A stretch of DNA of 64,000 bases, taken from assembly GCF_004153455.1 (NCBI RefSeq), contig NZ_SDQE01000015.1:24792-88791 (forward strand), read 5' to 3'. This DNA is from Allopusillimonas ginsengisoli. Lineage in GTDB: Bacteria; Pseudomonadota; Gammaproteobacteria; Burkholderiales; Burkholderiaceae_B. Shown one piece after another: positions 45,610 to 53,086 of the stretch (positions are counted from its first letter, which is position 1; every line of letters begins with the position of its first letter). The notes beneath the pieces were generated by a model that made no database searches, was not told the DNA's origin, and worked only from the letters and a program-made list of their open reading frames with translations. The position numbers and the translations under genes were made by a program.

Positions 45610-46479
45610 CTAGCGCCCCATGACTGCCAACCACTGCACGACAAGTACGCTGAGTAGCACGAGAACCATACCGACCATTGCAGTTCCAGTGATGTTTTGG
45701 TCAAGCACGACCCAGCCTAGGAATACGGCTGTCAAGGGACTCACCAGGCCCAGTGACGCCACAGCTATCGGCTGGAGACGTCCAACACCACGAAACCACA
45801 GGGCATAAGCCAGCAAAGCGCCAGCCAGTGAGAGATAGGCGTAGGCAGACATTTGCTGTACGGTCAGTTTTGGGAGCGGTTCATCAACCAACCATGCAAT
45901 CGGCGCGAGCATCAGTCCACCGATCAACAACTGCCATCCCGTCAAGGCCAGCACCGGCATGTCCATTCGCCAGCGGCGGCCTAGCCAGGTGCCGGCAGCC
46001 ATGCAGGCCGCTCCGATTAGGGCCGCACCTATGCCAACCGGTTCCCAGACGGTCTGTGGTGAAAGCAGCAGAATGGCCATTCCCGCCACGCTAAACACGC
46101 AGGCAGCCAACGTGATGAGCGATGGAGAACGACGATCCACTGCCCATGCGAGCAGCATGACCAGCAACGGCTGTATGGTGCCCAGCACCGCCGCCAGACC
46201 GCCCGGCAAGCGGTATGCCGCCACGAATAGCAATGCCTGGAACACGCCGATGTTCAATGCCGCCAGAACAGTCAATCGCAAGCGATAGTCGGGTGCGGGC
46301 AGGTGCCGGGTTAGCAGAAGCAGTAGTACGCCGGCCGGCAGCACGCGCCACAGCGCCGCCGTGAAAGGTCGATCCGGCGGCAACCATTGCGATGTCACCA
46401 AATAGGTCGAACCCCAAATTGCAGGCGCCAGCGCGGTTAACATCACGTCGGGCCAGGAGTGCGTCGTAGCCTGGGTCAT
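45610..46479 (-). CDS. EamA/DMT superfamily transporter
   Basis: 289 residues with ten hydrophobic segments arranged as two EamA repeats (start ALAPAIWGSTYLVTSQWLPP; second repeat from MAAGTWLGRRW). It resembles RhaT/YedA-type metabolite exporters. It lies 43 bases upstream of the nitroreductase gene and 11 bases downstream of the MFS gene, so it is probably co-transcribed. Substrate unknown. Confidence 0.88.
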   Translation of the reverse strand: MTQATTHSWPDVMLTALAPAIWGSTYLVTSQWLPPDRPFTAALWRVLPAGVLLLLLTRHLPAPDYRLRLTVLAALNIGVFQALLFVAAYRLPGGLAAVLGTIQPLLVMLLAWAVDRRSPSLITLAACVFSVAGMAILLLSPQTVWEPVGIGAALIGAACMAAGTWLGRRWRMDMPVLALTGWQLLIGGLMLAPIAWLVDEPLPKLTVQQMSAYAYLSLAGALLAYALWFRGVGRLQPIAVASLGLVSPLTAVFLGWVVLDQNITGTAMVGMVLVLLSVLVVQWLAVMGR

Positions 46480-46490
46480 GCCTGCCCCAC

Positions 46491-47708
46491 TCAGGCCGCT
46501 GCTAGCCTGTGGCCGGGTCGGAAGCCATGCGCCTTAGCCGACCACACCACAGCCAACGCCAGCAACGCCAGCGTCACTAAGGCCCAGGGCAGTGAAGCCG
46601 GTCCCAGGCGCTCTAGCAACAGCCCTCCCGCCATGCCACCGCCTGCAACGGCTAGGTTGAAGACTGTCACCAACATGGACTGCGCCACATCCGCTGCGTC
46701 GCCGGCAGTGTCCGCTAGCGAGGTTTGCAGCAGTGTCGGTGCCCCGCCAAAGGTCAGCCCCCAGGCTGCGATACCGATAAGAACGACGGCGGGCGAGCCT
46801 CCGGCAAGCCCGAGCAGCAAGGCGGCTAAGGCGAACACGGCCAGGCTCAACAAAGTCAGTATGCGCAACCAACGATCCACTCGCAGACCTGTGATCCAGA
46901 TGCCCAAGATGGACGCCACGCCGAACAGCAGCAGTACCACATCGACGCGCTGTCCAAGCCCCACGGAAGTCAGAAAAGGAGCGATGTAGGTATAGAGGAT
47001 ATTGTGTCCCAGTATCCAGGCGAACAACGCCAGCAGCACCGGACGGATGCCCGGCAAAGCAACGATCCGGCGGACCGGCAGGCGCTGCTTCGCCGACTGG
47101 CCGACAAAGTCCGGCACCCCCAGCCGCACCCAGGCAAACAGCAGAAGCGCCAGCACTGACATAATCCAGAACACTCCACGCCAGTCGAACAGCATGCCCA
47201 GCCACGTCCCCAGCGGTACGCCGATGGCCAGCGCGATCGGCTGACCTACCCCGGCGACAGCCAGTGCCCTCCCTTGTAAGGGAGGTGGCACCAGGCGCCG
47301 TGCATAACCGGCAAGCAGCCCCCAGATCACACCGGCCGACATCCCCGCGACAAAGCGCGCAGCCAGCGTCAGTCCATAGTGAGAAGATAGCGCGGTGATG
47401 CTGTTGAATACCAACAGGCCACCAATGGCCACCAGAAACAACGGCCGACGGTTCCAACTACGTGTGGCTGCAATGACCGGGATGGCGGCCAGCACCGACC
47501 CCAGGGCGTATAGAGTCACTAATTGCCCCGCCAGGGCTTCAGATACCCCCAGGCCCTGACCGATCTGCGACAGCAGGCCGGCAGGCATGGTCTCGGTCAT
47601 GATGGCGAGGAAGCCCGCCATCGTGAAAGCCAGCAGCTTCCAGACGGGCAGGCCCTTGGCCTGGATCGTAGACGCAGGTGCTACGCTAGATACTTCTTTA
47701 ATGCTCAT
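46491..47708 (-). CDS. MFS transporter (sugar efflux/arabinose efflux permease-like, 12-TMS)
   Basis: 405 residues with about 12 hydrophobic segments. Features include LAIMTETMPAGLLSQIGQGL in span 1, LVTLYALGSVLAAIPVIAAT in span 2 and GLLAGYARRLVPPPLQGRALA between spans. This pattern is typical of the DHA1 group with SotB/YdhP-like exporters. The ATG at 47708 follows the oxidoreductase gene by 22 bases. The open frame upstream overlaps that gene. Confidence 0.87.
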   Translation of the reverse strand: MSIKEVSSVAPASTIQAKGLPVWKLLAFTMAGFLAIMTETMPAGLLSQIGQGLGVSEALAGQLVTLYALGSVLAAIPVIAATRSWNRRPLFLVAIGGLLVFNSITALSSHYGLTLAARFVAGMSAGVIWGLLAGYARRLVPPPLQGRALAVAGVGQPIALAIGVPLGTWLGMLFDWRGVFWIMSVLALLLFAWVRLGVPDFVGQSAKQRLPVRRIVALPGIRPVLLALFAWILGHNILYTYIAPFLTSVGLGQRVDVVLLLFGVASILGIWITGLRVDRWLRILTLLSLAVFALAALLLGLAGGSPAVVLIGIAAWGLTFGGAPTLLQTSLADTAGDAADVAQSMLVTVFNLAVAGGGMAGGLLLERLGPASLPWALVTLALLALAVVWSAKAHGFRPGHRLAAA

Positions 47709-47730
47709 ATGATTGTCGCTCCCATGCGGC

Positions 47731-48594
47731 TCAGGCGAGATAGGATGCCGCCATGTCCTTGTCGCCGTGCCCCGCCTCAAGCGCCCTCTCAAAACGCCAG
47801 AGACCCGCTTGTGCTGCATCCACCTGAACACCGACCTGAGCGGCGGCATCGACCACCAGCTGAGCGTCCTTCACCGCGTTGGCGATGGAAAAACTGGCGG
47901 CATAGTTGCCCGCCAGGATGGCGGCGGTCTTCGCTTGGAAGTAGCCGCTGTCCATCGGGCCGCCAGTGACCACATCCACCACCAGAGCCGGATCGACGCC
48001 CAGTCCTGTGGCCAGGGCCAGGCTTTCGGCCAGCCCGTGGGTCAGGGCAAATGCCCAGTTGTTGAGCGCGAGCTTCAGGCGGCTGCTGGCACCAGGCTGC
48101 TCCGCCACCCACAAGGTGCGCTTGCCGATGGCATCGAAAACGGGCTGCACCGTCTCGCGCTGTGCGGCAGGGCCGGACGCCAGAATGACGAGTTGTGCCA
48201 GTTCCGCCGGCTGCCGGGTGCCTTGCACCGGAGCGTCGTAGAACACGAGTCCGTACTGCTCGGCCAAGGTTGCCAGCTCTGTGATGGCTTCGATGCCCAC
48301 TGTACTGAGTTGCAGCCAGATGGCACCTTTGCGCAAGTCCGGTGCGGCGGCTTGTAGCGCTTCCCTGACGCTCAGGCCATCCTTGAGCATGGTCACAATG
48401 ATGTCGGCCCCGCGAACCGCATCGGCCGGTTTGTCGAACACTTCGACGCCATCGTTGACCAGCGCCTGCGCCTTGGCTGCGGTGCGATTCCAGGCATGAA
48501 CAGCAAATCCGCGCTTGCGAAGATTGCGTGCGATAGGGGCGCCCATCAGGCCGGTACCAAGTACAGCGATGGTCGCTTGGGTGTGAGTGCTCAT
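47731..48594 (-). CDS. NAD(P)-dependent beta-hydroxyacid dehydrogenase-type oxidoreductase
   Basis: 287 residues of the 3-hydroxyisobutyrate dehydrogenase family. The N-terminal Rossmann fold is AVLGTGLMGAPIARNLRKRG. The substrate loop FYDAPVQGTRQPAE is atypical: most relatives have a DAPVSGG form. The catalytic Lys is in SSRLKLALNNWAF, replacing the usual KxxNN. It is the first gene of a likely four-gene unit (oxidoreductase, MFS, EamA, nitroreductase), with a TetR-type operator 41 bp upstream. Confidence 0.87.
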   Translation of the reverse strand: MSTHTQATIAVLGTGLMGAPIARNLRKRGFAVHAWNRTAAKAQALVNDGVEVFDKPADAVRGADIIVTMLKDGLSVREALQAAAPDLRKGAIWLQLSTVGIEAITELATLAEQYGLVFYDAPVQGTRQPAELAQLVILASGPAAQRETVQPVFDAIGKRTLWVAEQPGASSRLKLALNNWAFALTHGLAESLALATGLGVDPALVVDVVTGGPMDSGYFQAKTAAILAGNYAASFSIANAVKDAQLVVDAAAQVGVQVDAAQAGLWRFERALEAGHGDKDMAASYLA

Positions 48595-48634
48595 GAAAAC
48601 TCCTTCAGGTGAAATAAAAACAAAAACCCAAAAC

Positions 48635-48648
48635 GGAATGATCGTTCC
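48635..48648. promoter_or_regulatory. TetR-type operator upstream of the oxidoreductase operon
   Basis: GGAATGATCGTTCC is a near-perfect palindrome, identical to the 14-mer in front of the tetR gene at 49306-49319. Two identical sites flanking a tetR gene strongly suggest its operators. Confidence 0.8.
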
Positions 48649-48707
48649 AATTTAGGTCAAATAAAAACCCGAAGCCCTTGTAGTGAACAAGCGCTGCGGG
48701 TCGGCGA

Positions 48708-49289
48708 CTACAGTGTGCCCAGCGCCACGTCGATCACATCCAGCAGGCTCTGGCGGCGCTGTGACGGCATACTGCCCTTGCTCAACACGCGCATGCCTTG
48801 CATGGTGTTGACGAAGAAGCGCGCCAACGCCTGCGGGTTCTTCTCGGCAGCGACCTCGCCGGATTGTTGGCCGCGCTGGATCAGCTTCTCCAGCGCCTTT
48901 TGCAAGCGCTGGAAGTTATGCGCGACCAATTTGGCAGCCCCCTCGTCCTGCCCGGCCAACTCCAGCGCAGCGTTTGCAACCAAACAACCACGCCGTTGTG
49001 GGTCGCTCAGTTCGTCCTCGGCAATTCGCATGAGTAGCTCTCGGATCAAAGTCTTGGATGCCCCTGGCCCAGACAGTAGCGCCACATTGTTGGTTGTCAC
49101 AGCTTCGTAGCGGCGCAATGCCTGCTGAAACAGTCCCTGCTTACTCTCGAACGTGCTGTAAAGGCTGCTACGCGACAAACCTGTACCTTCAACTAGGTTC
49201 TGAATCGACGTCGCAGCGTAGCCGCGCTGCCAAAACACACGCATCGCGGCGTCAGCAACCTCCTCTGGCTCAAATTCTTTGGTACGCAT
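48708..49289 (-). CDS. TetR family transcriptional repressor
   Basis: 193 residues. The N-terminal HTH spans about residues 8-50 (VADAAMRVFWQRGYAATSIQNLVEGTGLSRSSLYSTF split by the turn). The C-terminal domain resembles the YcdC/AcnR type with a Cys (RRGCLVANAALELAG) common in redox- or electrophile-sensing members. Palindromes GGAATGATCGTTCC occur just upstream of its own start and upstream of the next operon, implying autoregulation and control of the oxidoreductase/exporter genes. Confidence 0.92.
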   Translation of the reverse strand: MRTKEFEPEEVADAAMRVFWQRGYAATSIQNLVEGTGLSRSSLYSTFESKQGLFQQALRRYEAVTTNNVALLSGPGASKTLIRELLMRIAEDELSDPQRRGCLVANAALELAGQDEGAAKLVAHNFQRLQKALEKLIQRGQQSGEVAAEKNPQALARFFVNTMQGMRVLSKGSMPSQRRQSLLDVIDVALGTL

Positions 49290-49304
49290 AAGATATCACC
49301 AATC

Positions 49305-49320
49305 TGGAATGATCGTTCCA
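49305..49320. promoter_or_regulatory. TetR-type operator upstream of tetR
   Basis: TGGAATGATCGTTCCA, 16 bp before the tetR start, is a palindrome sharing an identical 14-bp core with the site at 48635. Because the membrane-protein gene is transcribed in the opposite direction from this spacer, the same site could also control it. Confidence 0.8.
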
Positions 49321-49474
49321 GTTAATGTACTATGAAGCCTCTGGAGCGTCAAGAACACTCGGATCGATGATCATGGTCTCGTTGTGGAATACGCTGGTGC
49401 ATCGAAGCACCCACGCCTCATTGCGAGGCGGACGAACGCCGCATTGCGAACTTGCGGTCTCATGGATAGAAGGC

Positions 49475-50299
49475 ATGACAACGCTGGTACCTCTCCTTTC
49501 CGACATTCCACTGGACGTCCTAACCATAAGAATACTGACAACCGCATTTGTGGTGATGACCATCTCCTGGGCCGTTGGCATATTCGGGCCGATCATCGGC
49601 GGCGCTTTGGCCGGGCTTCCAATCATCCTCGGGCCGGGCTTTTATTTCCTGGCGAAGCAAGCACCCGCCGCGTTCGTCGCACAGGCAGCGTCGTATGCGT
49701 TGCTCTCGTTGTGTGCCACACAGTTCTTTTTGTTGGCCTACATCACTACTGCAGGAACCTTACGGCCTTGGATTGCCCTGGCCTGCGCCATTGGCACTTG
49801 GATGTTTGTCGCGCTCTTGCTTCAGTTACTGCCTGCATGGCCGATAGTTGGTGCCGTGGGATTCATCGTGGCTACCAGTATTTGCTTGCGCCTCGGCCAA
49901 CGATTCGTGATGGATGGCTCCCCAACCAAAGGTCGAGCGGGGTTCGGCCTTCTCGCCGTGCGAGGCTCTCTAGCTGGTGCGCTGGTCGCTGCAGTGACAA
50001 CCGCAAGCCATTGGCTAGGCTCTACGGGGGCTGGACTGCTTCTGGCATTCCCAATTGGCTATACCGTGGTGGCGGTGACAATTCACCATACATTCGGGAG
50101 TGCCAGTGTCGTCGCCACGCTGTATTCTGCATTGCTAGGTACCGCGAGCCTGGCGGGATTCTGCATTGCACTAACCATTGCAATCCCGCATTGGACACCC
50201 AGCATAGCGCTCGGAATAGCTCTTGCCACATCCGTAATCATCACATTGGCCCTCATCCTCAGACGGCGGTTGCTGGCCATCTCTTTAGATAGAAAATAG
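49475..50299 (+). CDS. Integral membrane protein of unknown function
   Basis: 274 residues from the ATG chosen here (MTTLVPLLSDIPLDVLTIRI), almost entirely hydrophobic with roughly nine or ten spans. It contains GPIIGGALAGLPIILGPGFYF and later GLLLAFPIGYTVVAVTIHH, which look like two related halves of a transporter-like fold, each with a G..AG.P motif. I do not recognise the family. The frame is open 50 codons upstream with no hydrophobic content, so an earlier start is possible. It is divergent from tetR and may share its operator. Confidence 0.65.
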   Translation: MTTLVPLLSDIPLDVLTIRILTTAFVVMTISWAVGIFGPIIGGALAGLPIILGPGFYFLAKQAPAAFVAQAASYALLSLCATQFFLLAYITTAGTLRPWIALACAIGTWMFVALLLQLLPAWPIVGAVGFIVATSICLRLGQRFVMDGSPTKGRAGFGLLAVRGSLAGALVAAVTTASHWLGSTGAGLLLAFPIGYTVVAVTIHHTFGSASVVATLYSALLGTASLAGFCIALTIAIPHWTPSIALGIALATSVIITLALILRRRLLAISLDRK

Positions 50300-50349
50300 C
50301 AAGCCATGCTGCTGGCCGATCTCTCACGACACTCCGCTGCCCGAACGCT

Positions 50350-50706
50350 AGATACTTCGACTTCGGGTTCTTCCTCCCGACACGGCGCCAGCAAGGACAG
50401 CAGGAGTGAGAGCGTGAGGCCATCGGATAGCGCGATGCGCAACTCTCATGAAAACCATTGGCCGTAGCGTTGGGCCTGCTGCAAGGCGGTAAAGATGCGT
50501 GGCACATGCCCAAGGAACAGCTTGCCCGGACGGGTCAGCAGCGTTCTGCGGCTGGTTCGGACGAAGAACTGTTCGCCCAGGTCTTCTTCCAGCTCTTTGA
50601 TAGTGCGTGACAGCCGAGATTGCTCGATTTGCAACCGCTCTACCGCGCGGGCGAAGTGGAGCTCTTCGGCAACGGCCAGAAAGCAGCGAAGATGGCGGAG
50701 TTCCAT
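50350..50706 (-). pseudogene. Decayed 5' part of a traR-like LysR gene
   Basis: The first about 78 codons (MELRHLRCFLAVAEELHFAR to FTALQQAQ) are highly similar to the intact LysR gene at 43995-44939. The frame is then lost near 50446 and homology continues in another frame (RIALSDGLTLSLLLSLLAPC, EEEPEVEV) before ending near 50350. About two-thirds of the gene is missing. The copies differ at many positions, so this is a remnant of a related element's traR, not a recent duplication. It is oriented like the intact copy and lies across the cargo from it. Confidence 0.85.
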
Positions 50707-50722
50707 CGTGCATCTTCCTCTG

Positions 50723-52174
50723 TCAGTCCGCTGACCGCTGCATTCTCGCCAGTATCAGCAAAAGTATGCACACCAGTAGGGCTGCACCCAAGTTGTAGAA
50801 CATCCCTGCGACAAAGGCCGAGGCATACTGGCCTGCTTGCGCTGCCCCATCGCCTACAACGAGTGCAGAACTGAACAAGATGCCGACGACAGCAACCCCC
50901 AACGCCGCACCGACCTGCTGCACGGTCGAGATCACGCCCGACGCCATGCCGGCCTGCGCTTCATCGACAAAGCCCAGCACCAGATTCAGCAGCGGCGTCA
51001 TGATGAACCCTTGGCCAGCGCCAACCACGACCAGCACGGGGATCAGCCGCGCGGGCACCAGTTCCGCGCCAGCCATCCACACCTGTGCGATCAGCAGCCC
51101 GATGGACATCGCATAGACCATCGCACCCGCCACGATGGCCCGCGTCCCCCAGCGCGCGACCAAACGTGGCGCGGCCAAGGATGCCAGCACGAAGCCCACG
51201 CTGCACGGCGCGAAGATGCTGCCCGCCATGAAAGGGTCAAGTCCCAGTCCGGTCTGCACCAGCAAGGCGAAGCACAGGAAGAAGGAACTAGACGTGGAAT
51301 AGACCAGCAGCACCAGCACCGCGCCCAGCGCGAAGCGGCGCTGGGCCATCAGGCGCATATCCACCAACGGCAAACGACCGGCAATCCGCCGCTGCTCCTG
51401 CTGCCGGTAGAACAGCACAAGCAGCATCGCCGCCACGCCCAGCGCCCCCACGCTCCAGGCCGGCCAGCCTTGGCCCGGCCCCTCGATCAGCGGCACCAGC
51501 AGCAACGCCAGCCCGGCGCTGACCAGTGCCACGCCCGTCCAGTCCAGTGCCGGGCGCTGCGGCGCGCGGGATTCTGGAATGCACCGCGCCGCAGCGATGG
51601 CGAACAGGCCGATGGGCACGTTGATGAGAAAGATGCTGCGCCAGCCCAGCCCGAACAGGTCAGCATGCACCAGCCAGCCGCCCAGCACCTGCCCGGCGAT
51701 GGCGGCCAGGCCCAGCGTCATGCCCAGCAGGCCGAAGGCGCGGCGGCTGTCGTCGCCGTCGAAGTTGACGCGGATGGACGCATAGACTTGGGGGAACAGC
51801 AAGGCAGCCGCCAGCCCTTGCAACACCCGCGCGCCGATCAGGAAGCCGGCGCTGGGCGCCAGCCCGCACAAGGCCGAGGCCAGCGTGAAGCCGGCCATGC
51901 CGACGACGAACAGGCGCCGTCGCCCGAACAGGTCGCCCAGCCGCCCGCCGGTAATCAGCAGCACGCCGAAGGCCAGTTCATAGCCAGCCACGATGAAGCC
52001 GATCTGCGCGAAGTTCGCGTCCAGATCGGCCTGCATGCTGGGAATGGCGACATTGACCACGAACAGGTCAAAGATCGTGACGAAACCGGCCAGCAGCAGC
52101 ACGGATAAACCGAGCCACGGCGGGCCGCTGACGGCGCGCGCAGGCGGCGTCGAGAGGCAGGAATTCGAGTTCAT
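50723..52174 (-). CDS. MFS exporter, DHA2 (EmrB/QacA-like, 14-TMS) family
   Basis: About 483 residues with about 14 hydrophobic segments. Family marks are FDLFVVNVAIPSMQADL in span 1, FGVLLITGGRLGDLFGRRRLF (motif A) and ARVLQGLAAALLFPQVYASI. The first ATG in frame is at 52225, but the start at 52174 removes a non-homologous tail. It is divergent from an MmyB-type regulator gene across a short spacer, a common efflux-regulator pairing. Drug export is inferred; substrate unknown. Confidence 0.9.
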   Translation of the reverse strand: MNSNSCLSTPPARAVSGPPWLGLSVLLLAGFVTIFDLFVVNVAIPSMQADLDANFAQIGFIVAGYELAFGVLLITGGRLGDLFGRRRLFVVGMAGFTLASALCGLAPSAGFLIGARVLQGLAAALLFPQVYASIRVNFDGDDSRRAFGLLGMTLGLAAIAGQVLGGWLVHADLFGLGWRSIFLINVPIGLFAIAAARCIPESRAPQRPALDWTGVALVSAGLALLLVPLIEGPGQGWPAWSVGALGVAAMLLVLFYRQQEQRRIAGRLPLVDMRLMAQRRFALGAVLVLLVYSTSSSFFLCFALLVQTGLGLDPFMAGSIFAPCSVGFVLASLAAPRLVARWGTRAIVAGAMVYAMSIGLLIAQVWMAGAELVPARLIPVLVVVGAGQGFIMTPLLNLVLGFVDEAQAGMASGVISTVQQVGAALGVAVVGILFSSALVVGDGAAQAGQYASAFVAGMFYNLGAALLVCILLLILARMQRSAD

Positions 52175-52269
52175 CTTGCGTATCCAGGGTAAAGACGCGA
52201 TCATTCTCAAACTCTTTTTAAACAATTACAATTTAACTATTTATGCTATTACTTAAAACAACGAGATAA

Positions 52270-53073
52270 ATGATGCGAACTCTGGAACGAACCCGCTCCG
52301 ATCTGGCGGCTTTCCTGCGGGCGCACCGCGAACGCCTTTCGCCTGCCGACGTGGGCTTGCCCAGCGGTGGCCGCCGCCGCACGCCAGGACTGCGGCGCGA
52401 GGAAGTCGCCGCGCTCGCCGGTGTTGGTCTGACCTGGTACACATGGCTGGAACAGGGGCGCGACATTGGCGTGTCGGCCACCTTTTTGGATAACCTGGCG
52501 CGGGTGCTAAAACTGGATGCTGCCGAACGCCGCCACCTGTTCCTGCTGGCCCACGAACGGCCGCCCGCCGAACCGGGCAAGACCTGGTGCGTGCTGCCGC
52601 CGATGGTGCGCCGCCTGATGCACGATTTACCGCACCCGGCCTTCGTGCTCAATCTGCGATGGGACGTATTGGGCTTCAATGCACCGGCTGATGCACTTTT
52701 CGGTTTCGGCAAGCACACGCCCGAGCGGCGCAATCTGCTCTGGCTGCTGTTCACCGATCCGGCCCTGCATGCCCGTTTCCACGAATGGGAAGCACAAGCC
52801 CCGCTGATGCTCTCCAGCTTCCGCCGTGACTTCGCCCGCGCCACGCAGGAAGCGGACATTCATGAACTGGTGGATGAGCTGGAACGGGTGTCGCCGGAGT
52901 TCAAGGCGTGGTGGCGGACGCATGATGTGCATGCGTCCTGCAACGGCATGCGCAAAATGGTCATCAACGGTCAGGCCGAACCGTTTGAGCACACATCATT
53001 GACGGTTGACGAAGACCGGCACCTACGGTTGGTGGTGTATGCGCAGCAGCTCAAAACCGCTGACGGTGAATGA
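52270..53073 (+). CDS. XRE/MmyB-like helix-turn-helix regulator
   Basis: 267 residues. The N-terminal XRE HTH is unusually Arg-rich (LAAFLRAHRERLSPADVGLP, TPGLRREEVAALAGVGLTWYTWLEQGR). The C-terminal MmyB-like ligand-binding domain (HPAFVLNLRWDVLGFNAPAD, RNLLWLLFTDP) resembles a PAS fold that binds fatty-acid-like ligands. The spacer to the divergent MFS gene is AT-rich and short (about 95 bp from the chosen MFS start), so one operator could serve both. It probably represses or activates the exporter. Confidence 0.9.
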   Translation: MMRTLERTRSDLAAFLRAHRERLSPADVGLPSGGRRRTPGLRREEVAALAGVGLTWYTWLEQGRDIGVSATFLDNLARVLKLDAAERRHLFLLAHERPPAEPGKTWCVLPPMVRRLMHDLPHPAFVLNLRWDVLGFNAPADALFGFGKHTPERRNLLWLLFTDPALHARFHEWEAQAPLMLSSFRRDFARATQEADIHELVDELERVSPEFKAWWRTHDVHASCNGMRKMVINGQAEPFEHTSLTVDEDRHLRLVVYAQQLKTADGE

Positions 53074-53086
53074 TGAGTCGATAGCG

